In this document: one piece after another, positions 22,761 to 31,709 of the stretch
How positions within the stretch are numbered: the first letter of the stretch is position 1
How the letters are laid out: every line of letters begins with the position of its first letter
Assembly: GCA_948470335.1 (NCBI GenBank)
Contig: CAOKOL010000025.1
Span: forward strand, 1 to 63,006
Reading direction: 5' to 3'
Length of the DNA: 63,006 nt
Source: an uncultured Lachnospiraceae bacterium
GTDB taxonomy: Bacteria; Bacillota; Clostridia; Lachnospirales; Lachnospiraceae
Made by a program: the position numbers and the translations under genes
The notes under the pieces: model-generated
Told to the model about the DNA's origin: nothing
Databases searched by the model: none
The model's input: only the letters and a program-made list of their open reading frames with translations

Positions 22761-24032
22761 ATGGCAGGCGGAACCAGAAAACGAGGAAAAACATGGTCAT
22801 ATTATTTTGACCTTGGCACCGTAGGCGGCAAACGCCAGAAAAAAGAAAAAGGCGGTTTCAAAACAAAGAAGGAAGCGGAGGCAGCCCTTGCCAAAGCCAT
22901 CACCGAGTACACTTCCGGAGGGCAGCTATTTGAGCCTTCCAACATTACTGTATCTGACTACCTGGATCAGTGGTATGACCTGTACTGCAAACCGAATCTG
23001 AAATACACTACGCAGGTGGGCTACCTGCGGATCATGGGAGGGCATTTGAAGCCTCGCTTTGGCAAATACCGCTTAAAGGCCATCACCTCTGCCGCTCTGC
23101 AGGAATATGCCAACGACCTGAAAATGAACGGCCTGTCCAAAGCACATATAGACGGCATCCTGTCCGTATTCAGTGCTTCTCTGGACTATGCTGTGGAGCC
23201 TCTGCATTACCTTACGTCCAATCCCTTGCGCTATGTAAAATCCCCAAAGGTAGAAAAACCACCTCGCGAACGGATTATTCTGACCCTGAATGACTGGAAT
23301 CAAATTATAGAGCGATTTCCTCCCGGTTCTCGTTTCCACATTCCTTTAATGATCGGATTTTATACAGGCCTGCGTATCAGTGAAACTTTTGCGCTGACAT
23401 GGGAAGATATCGATTTTGACAACAGAACACTGACTGTCAATAAACAAATTGTAAAACGGAATTTTGGAGCTGATGTCCGTAAAGCGGTTGAAAAAGCCGG
23501 AAGAAGGGAAAAGCGATCTTCCTGGTACTTTACTACCACAAAAACATCATCTTCCACTCGAACCATAAAATTTGGCGAAACACTCTATCAGGCATTAAAA
23601 CAAGAACGTAGCACACAGATTAAAAACGAGTTAAAATATGGAGAATATTACACAATTCACGTTATAAAAAAGGAAATTGATGAAAAGGGCGGCGATATGT
23701 GGCGTATCATCCCTGTTCAAAAATGCCTGGAATCATCGTTGTCTCGTGTTAAAATGGTTTGTATTGCCGAAACTGGGGAGTATACCTCCACAGATTCATT
23801 CAAATACTGTTCCCGAGTGATCCACAAAGAATTATTACTTGCCTTCGATTACCACTCTCTAAGACATACCCACGCCACAATCCTGATCGAATCAGGTGCC
23901 GACATAAAAGATGTGCAGGTTCGATTAGGCCATTCCAACATCCAGACTACTCTTCAGACTTATGTGCATGATACGGAGGTTATGGCCACACGGTCCGTTG
24001 ATATCTTTGAGCAGGCAGTCGGAGAAGGCTGA
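22761..24032 (+). CDS. int: Tyrosine-type site-specific integrase
   Basis: A 423-residue phage integrase. It has an N-terminal AP2-like arm-binding domain (residues 1-60), a SAM-like core-binding domain (65-165) and a catalytic domain. Catalytic residues are visible: Arg in TGLRISE near 200, HxxR in SLRHTHA near 370, the later His in GHSN, and the nucleophilic Tyr in QTYVHDT near 404. It inserts and, with an excisionase, removes the prophage. It lies at the right end, next to rlmD. No separate excisionase gene is obvious. Confidence 0.95.
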   Translation: MAGGTRKRGKTWSYYFDLGTVGGKRQKKEKGGFKTKKEAEAALAKAITEYTSGGQLFEPSNITVSDYLDQWYDLYCKPNLKYTTQVGYLRIMGGHLKPRFGKYRLKAITSAALQEYANDLKMNGLSKAHIDGILSVFSASLDYAVEPLHYLTSNPLRYVKSPKVEKPPRERIILTLNDWNQIIERFPPGSRFHIPLMIGFYTGLRISETFALTWEDIDFDNRTLTVNKQIVKRNFGADVRKAVEKAGRREKRSSWYFTTTKTSSSTRTIKFGETLYQALKQERSTQIKNELKYGEYYTIHVIKKEIDEKGGDMWRIIPVQKCLESSLSRVKMVCIAETGEYTSTDSFKYCSRVIHKELLLAFDYHSLRHTHATILIESGADIKDVQVRLGHSNIQTTLQTYVHDTEVMATRSVDIFEQAVGEG

Positions 24033-24060
24033 AAATAACTGATTAATAAAAACATGAATT

Positions 24061-24114
24061 AAAAAAGGACTGGCACGGCAGCATCCGCCCCGTATTCAGT
24101 CCTTATTCATTTTT
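24061..24114. terminator. Bidirectional terminator after the integrase
   Basis: AAGGACTG (24065-24072) pairs with CAGTCCTT (24097-24104). T-rich tracts follow on both strands, with the better one on the minus strand. Confidence 0.65.
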
Positions 24115-24135
24115 GTATTATAATCCTCGCTGAAC

Positions 24136-24157
24136 CGGTGGCAAATCGGTGGCAAAT
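24136..24157. repeat. Tandem CGGTGGCAAAT repeat near the prophage right end
   Basis: An 11-bp unit repeated twice without a gap. Similar short direct repeats beside integrase genes act as arm-type integrase binding sites in other elements. The att core should lie between here and the rlmD stop codon. Confidence 0.55.
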
Positions 24158-24192
24158 CACCTATTTTGCACCTTTTATCAGCTTAAAAACCC

Positions 24193-25704
24193 TTATTCTA
24201 TAAAGGTCAGAAGCGCCACACACTCCACCCCCACCGTCATCGCAAACATATCCACCGGCTGCACCTTTTCCAGCACAAATCCTTCCCTGCACAGATAGTT
24301 CAGATCCCTGGCCAAGGTGGCCGAATTGCAGGAGACATAAACCAGCCGTTCTGGCTTTATCCGGACAATCGTATCCAGCAGTTTCTGGTCACAGCCTTTG
24401 CGCGGCGGGTCGACTATAATCACATCGGCACAGGTTTTCCCGTCCCTACATTCACATACCTCTTTTTCCCCGTTTTCATTCTTCGCCTTGTCCTGCCGTG
24501 CCTTCCCGCACTGTCTTTCATACCACTCCGGCAGCACTTCCTCCGCCTTTCCCACAAAAAACGACGCGTTTTCGATCCGGTTCAGTTCCGCATTCTCCCT
24601 GGCATTTTCAATGGCCTGGGGCACAATCTCCACGCCGTACACCTGTTTTGCTTTCCCGGCCAGAAACAGAGAAATCGTTCCGATTCCGCAGTACAGATCC
24701 CAGACGGTTTCCTCCCCCTTCAGATCAGCAAATTCCAATGCCTTCTCATACAGCTTTTCCGTCTGCACCGGGTTCACCTGGAAAAAAGACTGGGGAGAAA
24801 TGCGGAAAGAAAGGGCTCCGATCCGGTCCGTGATATACCCCGGACCGTAAAGGATCACCGTTTTTTCGCCCAGAATCACATTCGTCCGCTCCCTGTTCAC
24901 ATTAAAACCGACGGTGGTCATCCCCTCCACCTCCGAAAGCGACCGCACCAGTTTGTCTGCCGCCGGAAGCTTCCTGCCGTTAATAATCAGACAGACCATA
25001 ATCTGCCCTGTGGCGGCGGCCCGGCGGATCAGAATATGGCGCACCAGTCCTTTATGAAGATTCTCGTCATAAGGCCGAATACCTTCCCTCTCCATATACG
25101 CCTTCACCAGCGCCAGAATCCTGTCGTTCACCGGATGACCGATATAGCAGTGCGGCGTTTCGATCACGGAATGGGTCCGCCCCGCATAAAAACCCGTCCG
25201 GATATTCCCGTCTTTATCTCTGCTCACCGGAAACTGAGCCTTATTCCGGTAGTGAAGGGGATCCTCCATACCGATTATCGGCAGCACCTGTACATCCGTA
25301 AACCCGCCGATGCGTTCCAGATGGTTTTTTACCTTATTTTCTTTAAACCGAAGCTGTGCCTCATAAGACATGGCCTGGAGCTGGCAGCCGCCGCAGGGCG
25401 CGGCAGCGGGGCAGACCGGCACGGCACGGTCGGGGGAAGGAGTCAGCAGCTTCACAAGCCGGGCATAGCCGTAGCTTTTCTTTGCCTTGACTATTTTCAC
25501 CTCTGCCCGGTCTCCCACAACCGCATCTTTAACAAAGAGGGTATAGCCGTCTACCTTGCCTATACCCTCTCCGTTTTCACTCATATCTTCTATTACGGTC
25601 GTAACAACCTGATTCTTTGCAATCCCGCTTTTCTCTGTTTCCCGCTCCGCCTGCAATTTCTTTCCGGCGGATTCAATATTTCTGCTTTTATATCTGTTCA
25701 TCAT
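24193..25704 (-). CDS. rlmD: 23S rRNA (uracil-5-)-methyltransferase
   Basis: A 503-residue enzyme of the TrmA/RlmD family. It has an N-terminal TRAM domain, the 4Fe-4S cluster cysteines (CPAAAPCGGCQ), a SAM-binding DLYCGIGT motif, DPPRKGCD, and the catalytic VYVSCNSATLARD. It methylates C5 of a uracil in 23S rRNA; whether RlmD- or RlmCD-like specificity applies is open. A Lys/Glu/Cys-rich insert near residue 410 is unusual. The prophage is integrated just beyond its stop codon. Start at 25704 chosen for spacing from AGGG. Confidence 0.9.
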   Translation of the reverse strand: MMNRYKSRNIESAGKKLQAERETEKSGIAKNQVVTTVIEDMSENGEGIGKVDGYTLFVKDAVVGDRAEVKIVKAKKSYGYARLVKLLTPSPDRAVPVCPAAAPCGGCQLQAMSYEAQLRFKENKVKNHLERIGGFTDVQVLPIIGMEDPLHYRNKAQFPVSRDKDGNIRTGFYAGRTHSVIETPHCYIGHPVNDRILALVKAYMEREGIRPYDENLHKGLVRHILIRRAAATGQIMVCLIINGRKLPAADKLVRSLSEVEGMTTVGFNVNRERTNVILGEKTVILYGPGYITDRIGALSFRISPQSFFQVNPVQTEKLYEKALEFADLKGEETVWDLYCGIGTISLFLAGKAKQVYGVEIVPQAIENARENAELNRIENASFFVGKAEEVLPEWYERQCGKARQDKAKNENGEKEVCECRDGKTCADVIIVDPPRKGCDQKLLDTIVRIKPERLVYVSCNSATLARDLNYLCREGFVLEKVQPVDMFAMTVGVECVALLTFIE

Positions 25705-25761
25705 TTTCAAACCCTGTTTTGATTACAATCCATATATTATTTGAAAGAGCACTTCAACCCT

Positions 25762-26703
25762 TTATTTCGAAGTCCTCTTAATATTTGACTCAAACAGCCG
25801 GTTATACCCCAGCCACTCTCCGTCCGCATGATTTCCTTCCAGATATTCTTTCATCGTCTCCAGCTTTGCATCCGTATTGTCCGCAAAGTTCAGCGCCATA
25901 GCCTCTATAATCGCCGGAAGCTTGGGCGAACCGTACTCATATTCCCCGTGGTGGGCCAGAATACAGTGTTTCAGTTCCATCGCCAGCATCGGAGGGAAGT
26001 CCGGAATGTCCCGGATTTTTTCATCCAGCATCTCCACGCCGATCACAATATGTCCCAGCAGTTGTCCCGCATTCGTATAATCATTCGCCGGAAAGGCGGA
26101 CAGCTCCCGCACTTTCCCGATATCATGGAACAGCGCTGCCGCAATCAGCAGATCTTTGTTCAGAATCGGATAGCGGACCGTATAAAATTCACACAGCTTC
26201 GCCACGCCGATGGTGTGCTCCAGCAGACCGCCCACAAAGCCGTGATGCACGCTTTTGGCGGCCGAATGAGACTGAAACGCCTGAACAAAGGACTGATCCT
26301 CCACAAAAAATCTGCGGGCCAGACCTTTCAGATGCTCGTTGCCCAATCTGTCGATATAGCCAAGCAGCTCCCGGTACATGCCGTCGATGGGATACTGGGA
26401 AACCGGCAGAAAGTCTTTCGGCTCGTACTCTCCGGGCCTGGCCACCCGAATCCGCTTGATGTTCAGCTGCAGCGCTCCCTGGTAACAGGTGACGTCCCCT
26501 TCGATCCGGATATAATCCATCGCCTCAAAATGGTCGATTCCGCTGCTCAGATCCCATACCTTCCCGTCGATGGTCCCTGTCTTGTCCTGCAGAATCAGAG
26601 AATAATAATTTTTCCCCGCCTTGGTCTTCGCCACCTGTTTTACCTTACATAAATAGATATCCGAAGTGTGTTCCCCTTCTCTTAACAGTTCGATAAATTT
26701 CAC
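25762..26703 (-). CDS. yhaM: YhaM-like 3'-5' exoribonuclease
   Basis: A 313-residue protein with an N-terminal OB-fold (DKTGTIDGKVWD) and a C-terminal HD phosphohydrolase domain (HTIGVAKLCEFY, ALFHDIGK, AHHGEYEYGSPK). YhaM trims RNA and single-stranded DNA from the 3' end. It starts with GTG after GAGGAAATCTCA. Length and domain order fit the family. Confidence 0.9.
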   Translation of the reverse strand: MKFIELLREGEHTSDIYLCKVKQVAKTKAGKNYYSLILQDKTGTIDGKVWDLSSGIDHFEAMDYIRIEGDVTCYQGALQLNIKRIRVARPGEYEPKDFLPVSQYPIDGMYRELLGYIDRLGNEHLKGLARRFFVEDQSFVQAFQSHSAAKSVHHGFVGGLLEHTIGVAKLCEFYTVRYPILNKDLLIAAALFHDIGKVRELSAFPANDYTNAGQLLGHIVIGVEMLDEKIRDIPDFPPMLAMELKHCILAHHGEYEYGSPKLPAIIEAMALNFADNTDAKLETMKEYLEGNHADGEWLGYNRLFESNIKRTSK

Positions 26704-26836
26704 TGAGATTTCCTCTTTCTATTTTTCTGAATTCGGTCAGCGCCGTCAGCAACCGGCAGCCATTGTGACAATTCCGCAAAAGTATGTAACGATACTTTTC
26801 ATATGACCGCTGTCCGGGTTTCCGTCATTTTACATC

Positions 26837-28201
26837 CTACCTGTTTCTGAGCTGCACCGCAAATTCCAGCCTGCGCTCCTCGTCGATCCCTCTGCGCACC
26901 GCCGTCACCTCCACCTCTGTGTCCGGTGCCAGGGTAAGCAGTGTTTCATGGAGTTCCCGCATACTGGCAACGGGCATTCCGCCTACCTCGGTAATCACAT
27001 CGCCGTTCTGAATCCCCGCCCGGTAAGCCGGTCCGGACTGCACCGTCTCCGTGATATACACCCCGACGGGCAGATCGTGGGTCTCGGCTATCTCCGCCGT
27101 GACTGCCTGTCCCTTCACACCCATATAGGCCACGCCTTTTCCGTTGCACAGACTTTCGATAATGCCCTTAATATTGGAAATGCCCAAAGCAGACGTTCTG
27201 GAACCGTCGCTGCCGCTGTATTCGGCGGTAAATACCGCAACCACTTCTCCGTCCAAATTCAGCAAAAATCCTCCGGACTGTTCCGGCAGCCCCAGATCGG
27301 TGTCGATCACGCGAAGATCCATGTCGATTCCGCCGGCGTCCGTACGGGTATAAACCACGGAACCCACCGCCATGGAACCCACCATCCCGTAGGGATCCCC
27401 TGCCGCAATCACCGGTGTTCCGGGGCTTAAGGCATAGGAATTTCCCAGCGCGGCCGGCGTAATCAGTTCCAGATCGGAGGGTTTCAGCGAAGATGTGGGC
27501 ACATTCAGTACCGCCAGCCCGGTCAGACTGTCTGTCCCCTTGACCTGAGCCTGTGCCTTTAAGCCATTGACAAATGTCACCTCCAGCTCGTCCGTATCCT
27601 GCACCTTGTCAAACCGGGTCAGAATCAGGACGTCTCTGCCGGACACCTGGGTGATGATTCCGGAAGTCTGTCCCTCATTTTCATACACATTGTCAAACCA
27701 GTCTTCATTCTGGCGCACGGAGGTGATGGTCACAAACCCTCTCGACGCTTCCTTCCACACGCCTGTAGTCAGTGTGCTGAGCCGTTTATAATCGGACAGC
27801 TCCAGCTTCTTTTCATCCACGGCCGACTGGATCATCTCGCCCAGATCCTCCTCTGTCACCGTTTCTTCTGTCTGCGGTTCCGTCTCCTCCACCGTCTGGG
27901 CCGGTTCTGTCTGCGTCTCATGAGGGTCCGTATCTTTGGGAATCACCACCGCTTCCCCTGTTTCCTCCTGGTACAGTTTCTGCTCCATCCTGTACCGGAC
28001 CGTCACAAAGGCAATGGCGGCGGCGGCGCCCATCAGCACGGCCAGAATCAAAAGCGTCAGGAAACGCACAATCCGTTCTCTGAAACGCACCGGTTTTTTC
28101 ACAATCTTTTCTCTGATAAAAGAAGGGGGCGCTGCCTGCTGCCCGCCTTTTTCATCCGCTGTCTTCCGTTCTTCCTTAAGCTTCTTATCCTGCTCCGTCA
28201 T
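26837..28201 (-). CDS. HtrA-like PDZ protein with degenerate catalytic triad
   Basis: A 454-residue membrane protein: cytosolic Lys/Glu-rich N-terminus, one transmembrane helix (about 55-75), an acidic Glu/Thr linker, a trypsin-like domain and a C-terminal PDZ domain (about 355-450). Compared with HtrA, the TNxHV motif is TRFDKV (His lost), TDLAVL is TGLAVL (Asp lost), and only the Ser region remains as EQSGGFL instead of GNSGGPL. It therefore looks like a pseudoprotease that may bind peptides. Start at 28201 after AAGGAGG. Confidence 0.85.
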   Translation of the reverse strand: MTEQDKKLKEERKTADEKGGQQAAPPSFIREKIVKKPVRFRERIVRFLTLLILAVLMGAAAAIAFVTVRYRMEQKLYQEETGEAVVIPKDTDPHETQTEPAQTVEETEPQTEETVTEEDLGEMIQSAVDEKKLELSDYKRLSTLTTGVWKEASRGFVTITSVRQNEDWFDNVYENEGQTSGIITQVSGRDVLILTRFDKVQDTDELEVTFVNGLKAQAQVKGTDSLTGLAVLNVPTSSLKPSDLELITPAALGNSYALSPGTPVIAAGDPYGMVGSMAVGSVVYTRTDAGGIDMDLRVIDTDLGLPEQSGGFLLNLDGEVVAVFTAEYSGSDGSRTSALGISNIKGIIESLCNGKGVAYMGVKGQAVTAEIAETHDLPVGVYITETVQSGPAYRAGIQNGDVITEVGGMPVASMRELHETLLTLAPDTEVEVTAVRRGIDEERRLEFAVQLRNR

Positions 28202-28452
28202 ACCCAGGGAATCCTCCTTCTGACACAAGGCTCTCCTGACCAATATTATAGATGAAAACCGCGGCCTTGTGAAGTGTTTCCCAGAAAAATAATATAGGAA
28301 AACCATAAACTTTAGTGTATAATACTCAATGAAGGAAGAGAAAAACCCGAAAAAAACGTTCAGATCAGCCCAAACAGCGCTGCAAATATACCCACACAAA
28401 CCATATCTGCGCCGAAACGGAACGTTTGCAACAATGTTTGAAAGAGGACATT

Positions 28453-30846
28453 ATGAATGAGAAAGCATTAAAAACATTAGAATATGACAAAATAATCACA
28501 AAGCTGGCTGAATACGCCCAGACGCCGATCGGCATCCGGATGTGCCGGGAACTTCTGCCGATGGATCAGATCGACCGGATCAGAACCGCCCAGCAGGAAA
28601 CCTCCGACGCCCAGAACCGGGTACGGCTAAAAGGAAGCATTTCCTTTTCCGGCGCCAGAGATCTGGGGGCTTCCATCAAACGGCTGCAGATTGGCAGCGC
28701 TTTAAATCTCACGGAGCTTCTGCACATCAGCTCCCTGTTAGACTGCGCCGCCAGAGCCAAGAACTACGGCCGGCAGGAAAATGAAGAAAGTCAGGGCGAC
28801 AGCCTTTCCCCTCTGTTTTCCGCAGTGGAGCCTCTGACGCCGCTGAACACGGAGATTAAACGCTGCATCTTATCAGAGGAGGAAGTCAGCGACGATGCCA
28901 GCCCGAAACTCCGGCAGATCCGGCGTTCCATACGGCTGACAGGCGACAGGGTTCACACCCAGTTAAACAGCCTGGTAAACACCCACCGCACCTACCTGCA
29001 GGACGCGGTAATCACCATGCGGAACGGACGCTACTGCATTCCGGTAAAAGCGGAATACAAAAGCCAGGTGAGCGGTATGGTCCACGACCAGTCCTCCAGC
29101 GGCTCCACCTTTTTTATCGAGCCCATGGCCATCGTTAAGCTGAACAATGAGCTGCGGGAACTGGAACTGGCGGAGCAGAAGGAAATCGACGTGATTCTGG
29201 CAGGCTTAAGCCAGCAGGCGGCGGAATACGCCGACATGCTTCTGGAAAATATCGCCGTATTGTCCCAACTGGATTTTATTTTTGCCAAAGCCGCCCTGGC
29301 CCGGCATTATAAAGGAACAGAGCCTTTATTCAACGAAAACCGCTATGTGGAAATCAAATCCGGCCGCCATCCCCTGCTGGACCCGGCCAGAGTCGTTCCC
29401 GTCGATCTCACCATCGGCGGCAATTTTGACCTGCTGATTGTAACCGGGCCAAATACGGGAGGCAAAACCGTTTCCCTGAAAACCCTGGGGCTGCTCCAGC
29501 TTATGGGACAGGCAGGACTGCACATTCCTGCTTTTGAAGGCTCCAAACTGGCCGTATTCCCGGAAATTTTCGCGGATATCGGCGATGAACAGAGCATTGA
29601 GCAGAGTTTAAGTACCTTCTCCTCCCATATGACCAACATCGTCCGGATTCTGGAACAGGCGGACACCGATTCCCTGGTGCTGTTCGACGAGCTTGGAGGC
29701 GGCACGGACCCGGTGGAGGGGGCGGCGCTTGCCATGTCCATTCTCACCTGGCTCCATAAAATGGGAATCCGCACCATGGCCACCACCCATTACAGCGAGC
29801 TGAAAGTATTCGCCCTGTCTACGCCCGGTGTGGAAAATGCTTCCTGTGAATTTCAGGTAGAAACACTGCAGCCCACCTACCGGCTTTTGATGGGCATCCC
29901 CGGCAAAAGCAACGCCTTTGCCATCTCAAGAAAGCTGGGACTGCCGGAGCATCTGATTGAGGACGCCTCCGCTTTTATCGGCAAGCAGGAAAAGGATTTC
30001 GAGGACGTGATCGCCGAGCTGGATGCTTCCCGTGAGGCACTGGCAAAGGAGCAGGAAGAAACCGCCCGCTACCGGGAGGAAGCCAGAAGACTGAAAGAAC
30101 GGCTGCAGACCAGGCAGGAGCAGTTCGACAAGCGCCGGGAGGAAATGCTTGCCAAAGCCAGAGAGGAAGCCATGCAGATTGTTCTGGAAGCGAAATCCAC
30201 GGCCGACCGCACCATTAAAAATATCAATAAGCTGGGCGCTGACAGTGATCTGGGCCGGGCGCTGGAAGAACAGCGGGCACAACTGCGCGGCGAAATCTCC
30301 AAGCTGGAAGCAAAAGCGGCGAAAAAGCAGCAGAAGCCCCGGAAGGTCCATAAAGCGGAAGAATTTAAAATCGGAGACGCCGTGCGGGTAGTCTCCCTGA
30401 ATCTGAACGGCACGGTCAGCTCCCTGCCCAATGCAAAAGGCGACCTGTTTGTGCAGATGGGTATTCTCCGCTCTCAGGTGAATATCAAAGACCTGGAGCT
30501 GATCCCGGAGGCTACGATTACCGGACCTGCCGGCGACGTGGCCCGCCGCAGCAAAAAAGGCTCCGGCGCCAGCCAGATTAAAATGTCCAAGTCGTTCCAG
30601 GTGTCTTCCGAGATTAACCTGATCGGCATGACCACCGACGAAGCTGTCGCCCAGCTTGACAAATATCTGGACGACGCCTATCTGGCCCATCTGGCCCAGG
30701 TGCGGGTCGTTCACGGGCGGGGCACGGGCGCGCTGAAAAAAGCTGTTCATCAGCATCTGAAACGGCTGAAATATGTGAAGTCCTACCGGCTGGGAACCTT
30801 CGGCGAAGGGGACACCGGCGTAACCATCGTAGACTTTGCGCAGTAA
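28453..30846 (+). CDS. mutS2: MutS2 (ribosome-rescue/recombination ATPase with Smr domain)
   Basis: A 797-residue protein. It has an N-terminal MutS core, ATPase with Walker A GPNTGGKTVS near 325 and Walker B LVLFDELGGGTD, a long coiled coil (about 510-620), a KOW-like segment and a C-terminal Smr nuclease domain (INLIGMTTDEA, VVHGRGTGALK). In Bacillus it acts on collided ribosomes and recombination intermediates. Start at 28453 follows AAGAGGACATT. It diverges from the HtrA-like gene. Confidence 0.95.
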   Translation: MNEKALKTLEYDKIITKLAEYAQTPIGIRMCRELLPMDQIDRIRTAQQETSDAQNRVRLKGSISFSGARDLGASIKRLQIGSALNLTELLHISSLLDCAARAKNYGRQENEESQGDSLSPLFSAVEPLTPLNTEIKRCILSEEEVSDDASPKLRQIRRSIRLTGDRVHTQLNSLVNTHRTYLQDAVITMRNGRYCIPVKAEYKSQVSGMVHDQSSSGSTFFIEPMAIVKLNNELRELELAEQKEIDVILAGLSQQAAEYADMLLENIAVLSQLDFIFAKAALARHYKGTEPLFNENRYVEIKSGRHPLLDPARVVPVDLTIGGNFDLLIVTGPNTGGKTVSLKTLGLLQLMGQAGLHIPAFEGSKLAVFPEIFADIGDEQSIEQSLSTFSSHMTNIVRILEQADTDSLVLFDELGGGTDPVEGAALAMSILTWLHKMGIRTMATTHYSELKVFALSTPGVENASCEFQVETLQPTYRLLMGIPGKSNAFAISRKLGLPEHLIEDASAFIGKQEKDFEDVIAELDASREALAKEQEETARYREEARRLKERLQTRQEQFDKRREEMLAKAREEAMQIVLEAKSTADRTIKNINKLGADSDLGRALEEQRAQLRGEISKLEAKAAKKQQKPRKVHKAEEFKIGDAVRVVSLNLNGTVSSLPNAKGDLFVQMGILRSQVNIKDLELIPEATITGPAGDVARRSKKGSGASQIKMSKSFQVSSEINLIGMTTDEAVAQLDKYLDDAYLAHLAQVRVVHGRGTGALKKAVHQHLKRLKYVKSYRLGTFGEGDTGVTIVDFAQ

Positions 30847-30932
30847 CGCCCATGCCGGCTCTTACCGGCTCCGCCATCAATGAAAGGGCCTTTTCGGAAA
30901 CCTTTTTAAATTTTAACAGTGAGGAACAAAAT

Positions 30933-31646
30933 TTGACTGCGAAACAGAAAATATTAATCGTAGACGACGACGCCAATATCGCCGAGCTGATTTCCCTTTA
31001 TCTGATGAAGGAATGTTTTGAGACAATGACCGTTGACAACGGAGAGGATGCCGTAAAGGAATTTTCTTCTTTCCGGCCCGACCTGATTCTGCTGGATCTG
31101 ATGCTGCCGGGCATCGACGGCTATCAGGTATGCCGGGAGATCCGCCGGGACTCTCAGGTGCCTATCATTATGCTGTCGGCAAAAGGCGAGGTGTTTGACA
31201 AAGTGCTCGGACTGGAACTGGGGGCAGACGACTATATGATTAAGCCCTTTGATTCCAAAGAACTGGTGGCACGGGTAAAAGCGGTGCTGCGGCGCACCTT
31301 CGTGCCCCCGGCTCCCGACGCCTCCGATACCGGCAGACAGCGGGGCGAATTTGTGGAATACCCGGATCTGACCATTAATATCACCAATTATTCCGTTATT
31401 TACATGGGACATTCCGTGGAAATGCCGCCAAAAGAACTGGAGCTTTTATATTTCCTGGCCTCCTCGCCCAATCAGGTATTTACCAGAGAACAGCTTCTGG
31501 AACATATATGGGGGTATGACTACGCCGGGGATACCCGTACGGTAGACGTACATATCAAGCGTCTCAGAGAAAAGGTAAGGGATCACAGTGCCTGGGCCAT
31601 CTCCACTGTCTGGCGGGTGGGCTATAAATTCGAAGTAAAGGTTTAA
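30933..31646 (+). CDS. OmpR/PhoB-family response regulator
   Basis: A 237-residue regulator: receiver domain with acidic pocket (VDDDAN), phosphorylation Asp in LILLDLMLPG and Lys in MIKPFD, then a winged-helix DNA-binding domain (DTRTVDVHIKRLREKV). The TTG start at 30933 follows GAGGAACAAAAT. It precedes a histidine kinase and probably forms one operon with it. Target genes unknown. Confidence 0.9.
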   Translation: MTAKQKILIVDDDANIAELISLYLMKECFETMTVDNGEDAVKEFSSFRPDLILLDLMLPGIDGYQVCREIRRDSQVPIIMLSAKGEVFDKVLGLELGADDYMIKPFDSKELVARVKAVLRRTFVPPAPDASDTGRQRGEFVEYPDLTINITNYSVIYMGHSVEMPPKELELLYFLASSPNQVFTREQLLEHIWGYDYAGDTRTVDVHIKRLREKVRDHSAWAISTVWRVGYKFEVKV

Positions 31647-31709
31647 AACCGCTGTACCCGGTCATGAAAAAATCAGGCATCACAAATATTGAAATCAGGA
31701 AAAAAACTT

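Larger units (their letters stand above)
1..24190. mobile_element. Prophage, right-hand part (integrase to scaffold)
   Basis: A continuous block of phage genes: integrase, CI-like repressor, early and replication genes, ArpU-like activator, terminase, portal, minor head protein, protease and scaffold. Nearly all lytic genes run leftward, while the repressor, lipoprotein and integrase run rightward, which is the usual layout of a temperate siphovirus-type prophage. The left end, with major capsid, tail and lysis genes, is outside the window. The right end lies between the integrase terminator and the stop codon of rlmD; the exact att core cannot be fixed because the left junction is not present. 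No gene in the block looks obviously broken, so the prophage could be inducible. Confidence 0.93.

Noticed and set aside
26778..26799. Inverted repeat AAAAGTAT/ATACTTTT after the HtrA-like gene as terminator
   Set aside because: The stem is all A-T apart from one pair and no clear T-run follows on the minus strand.
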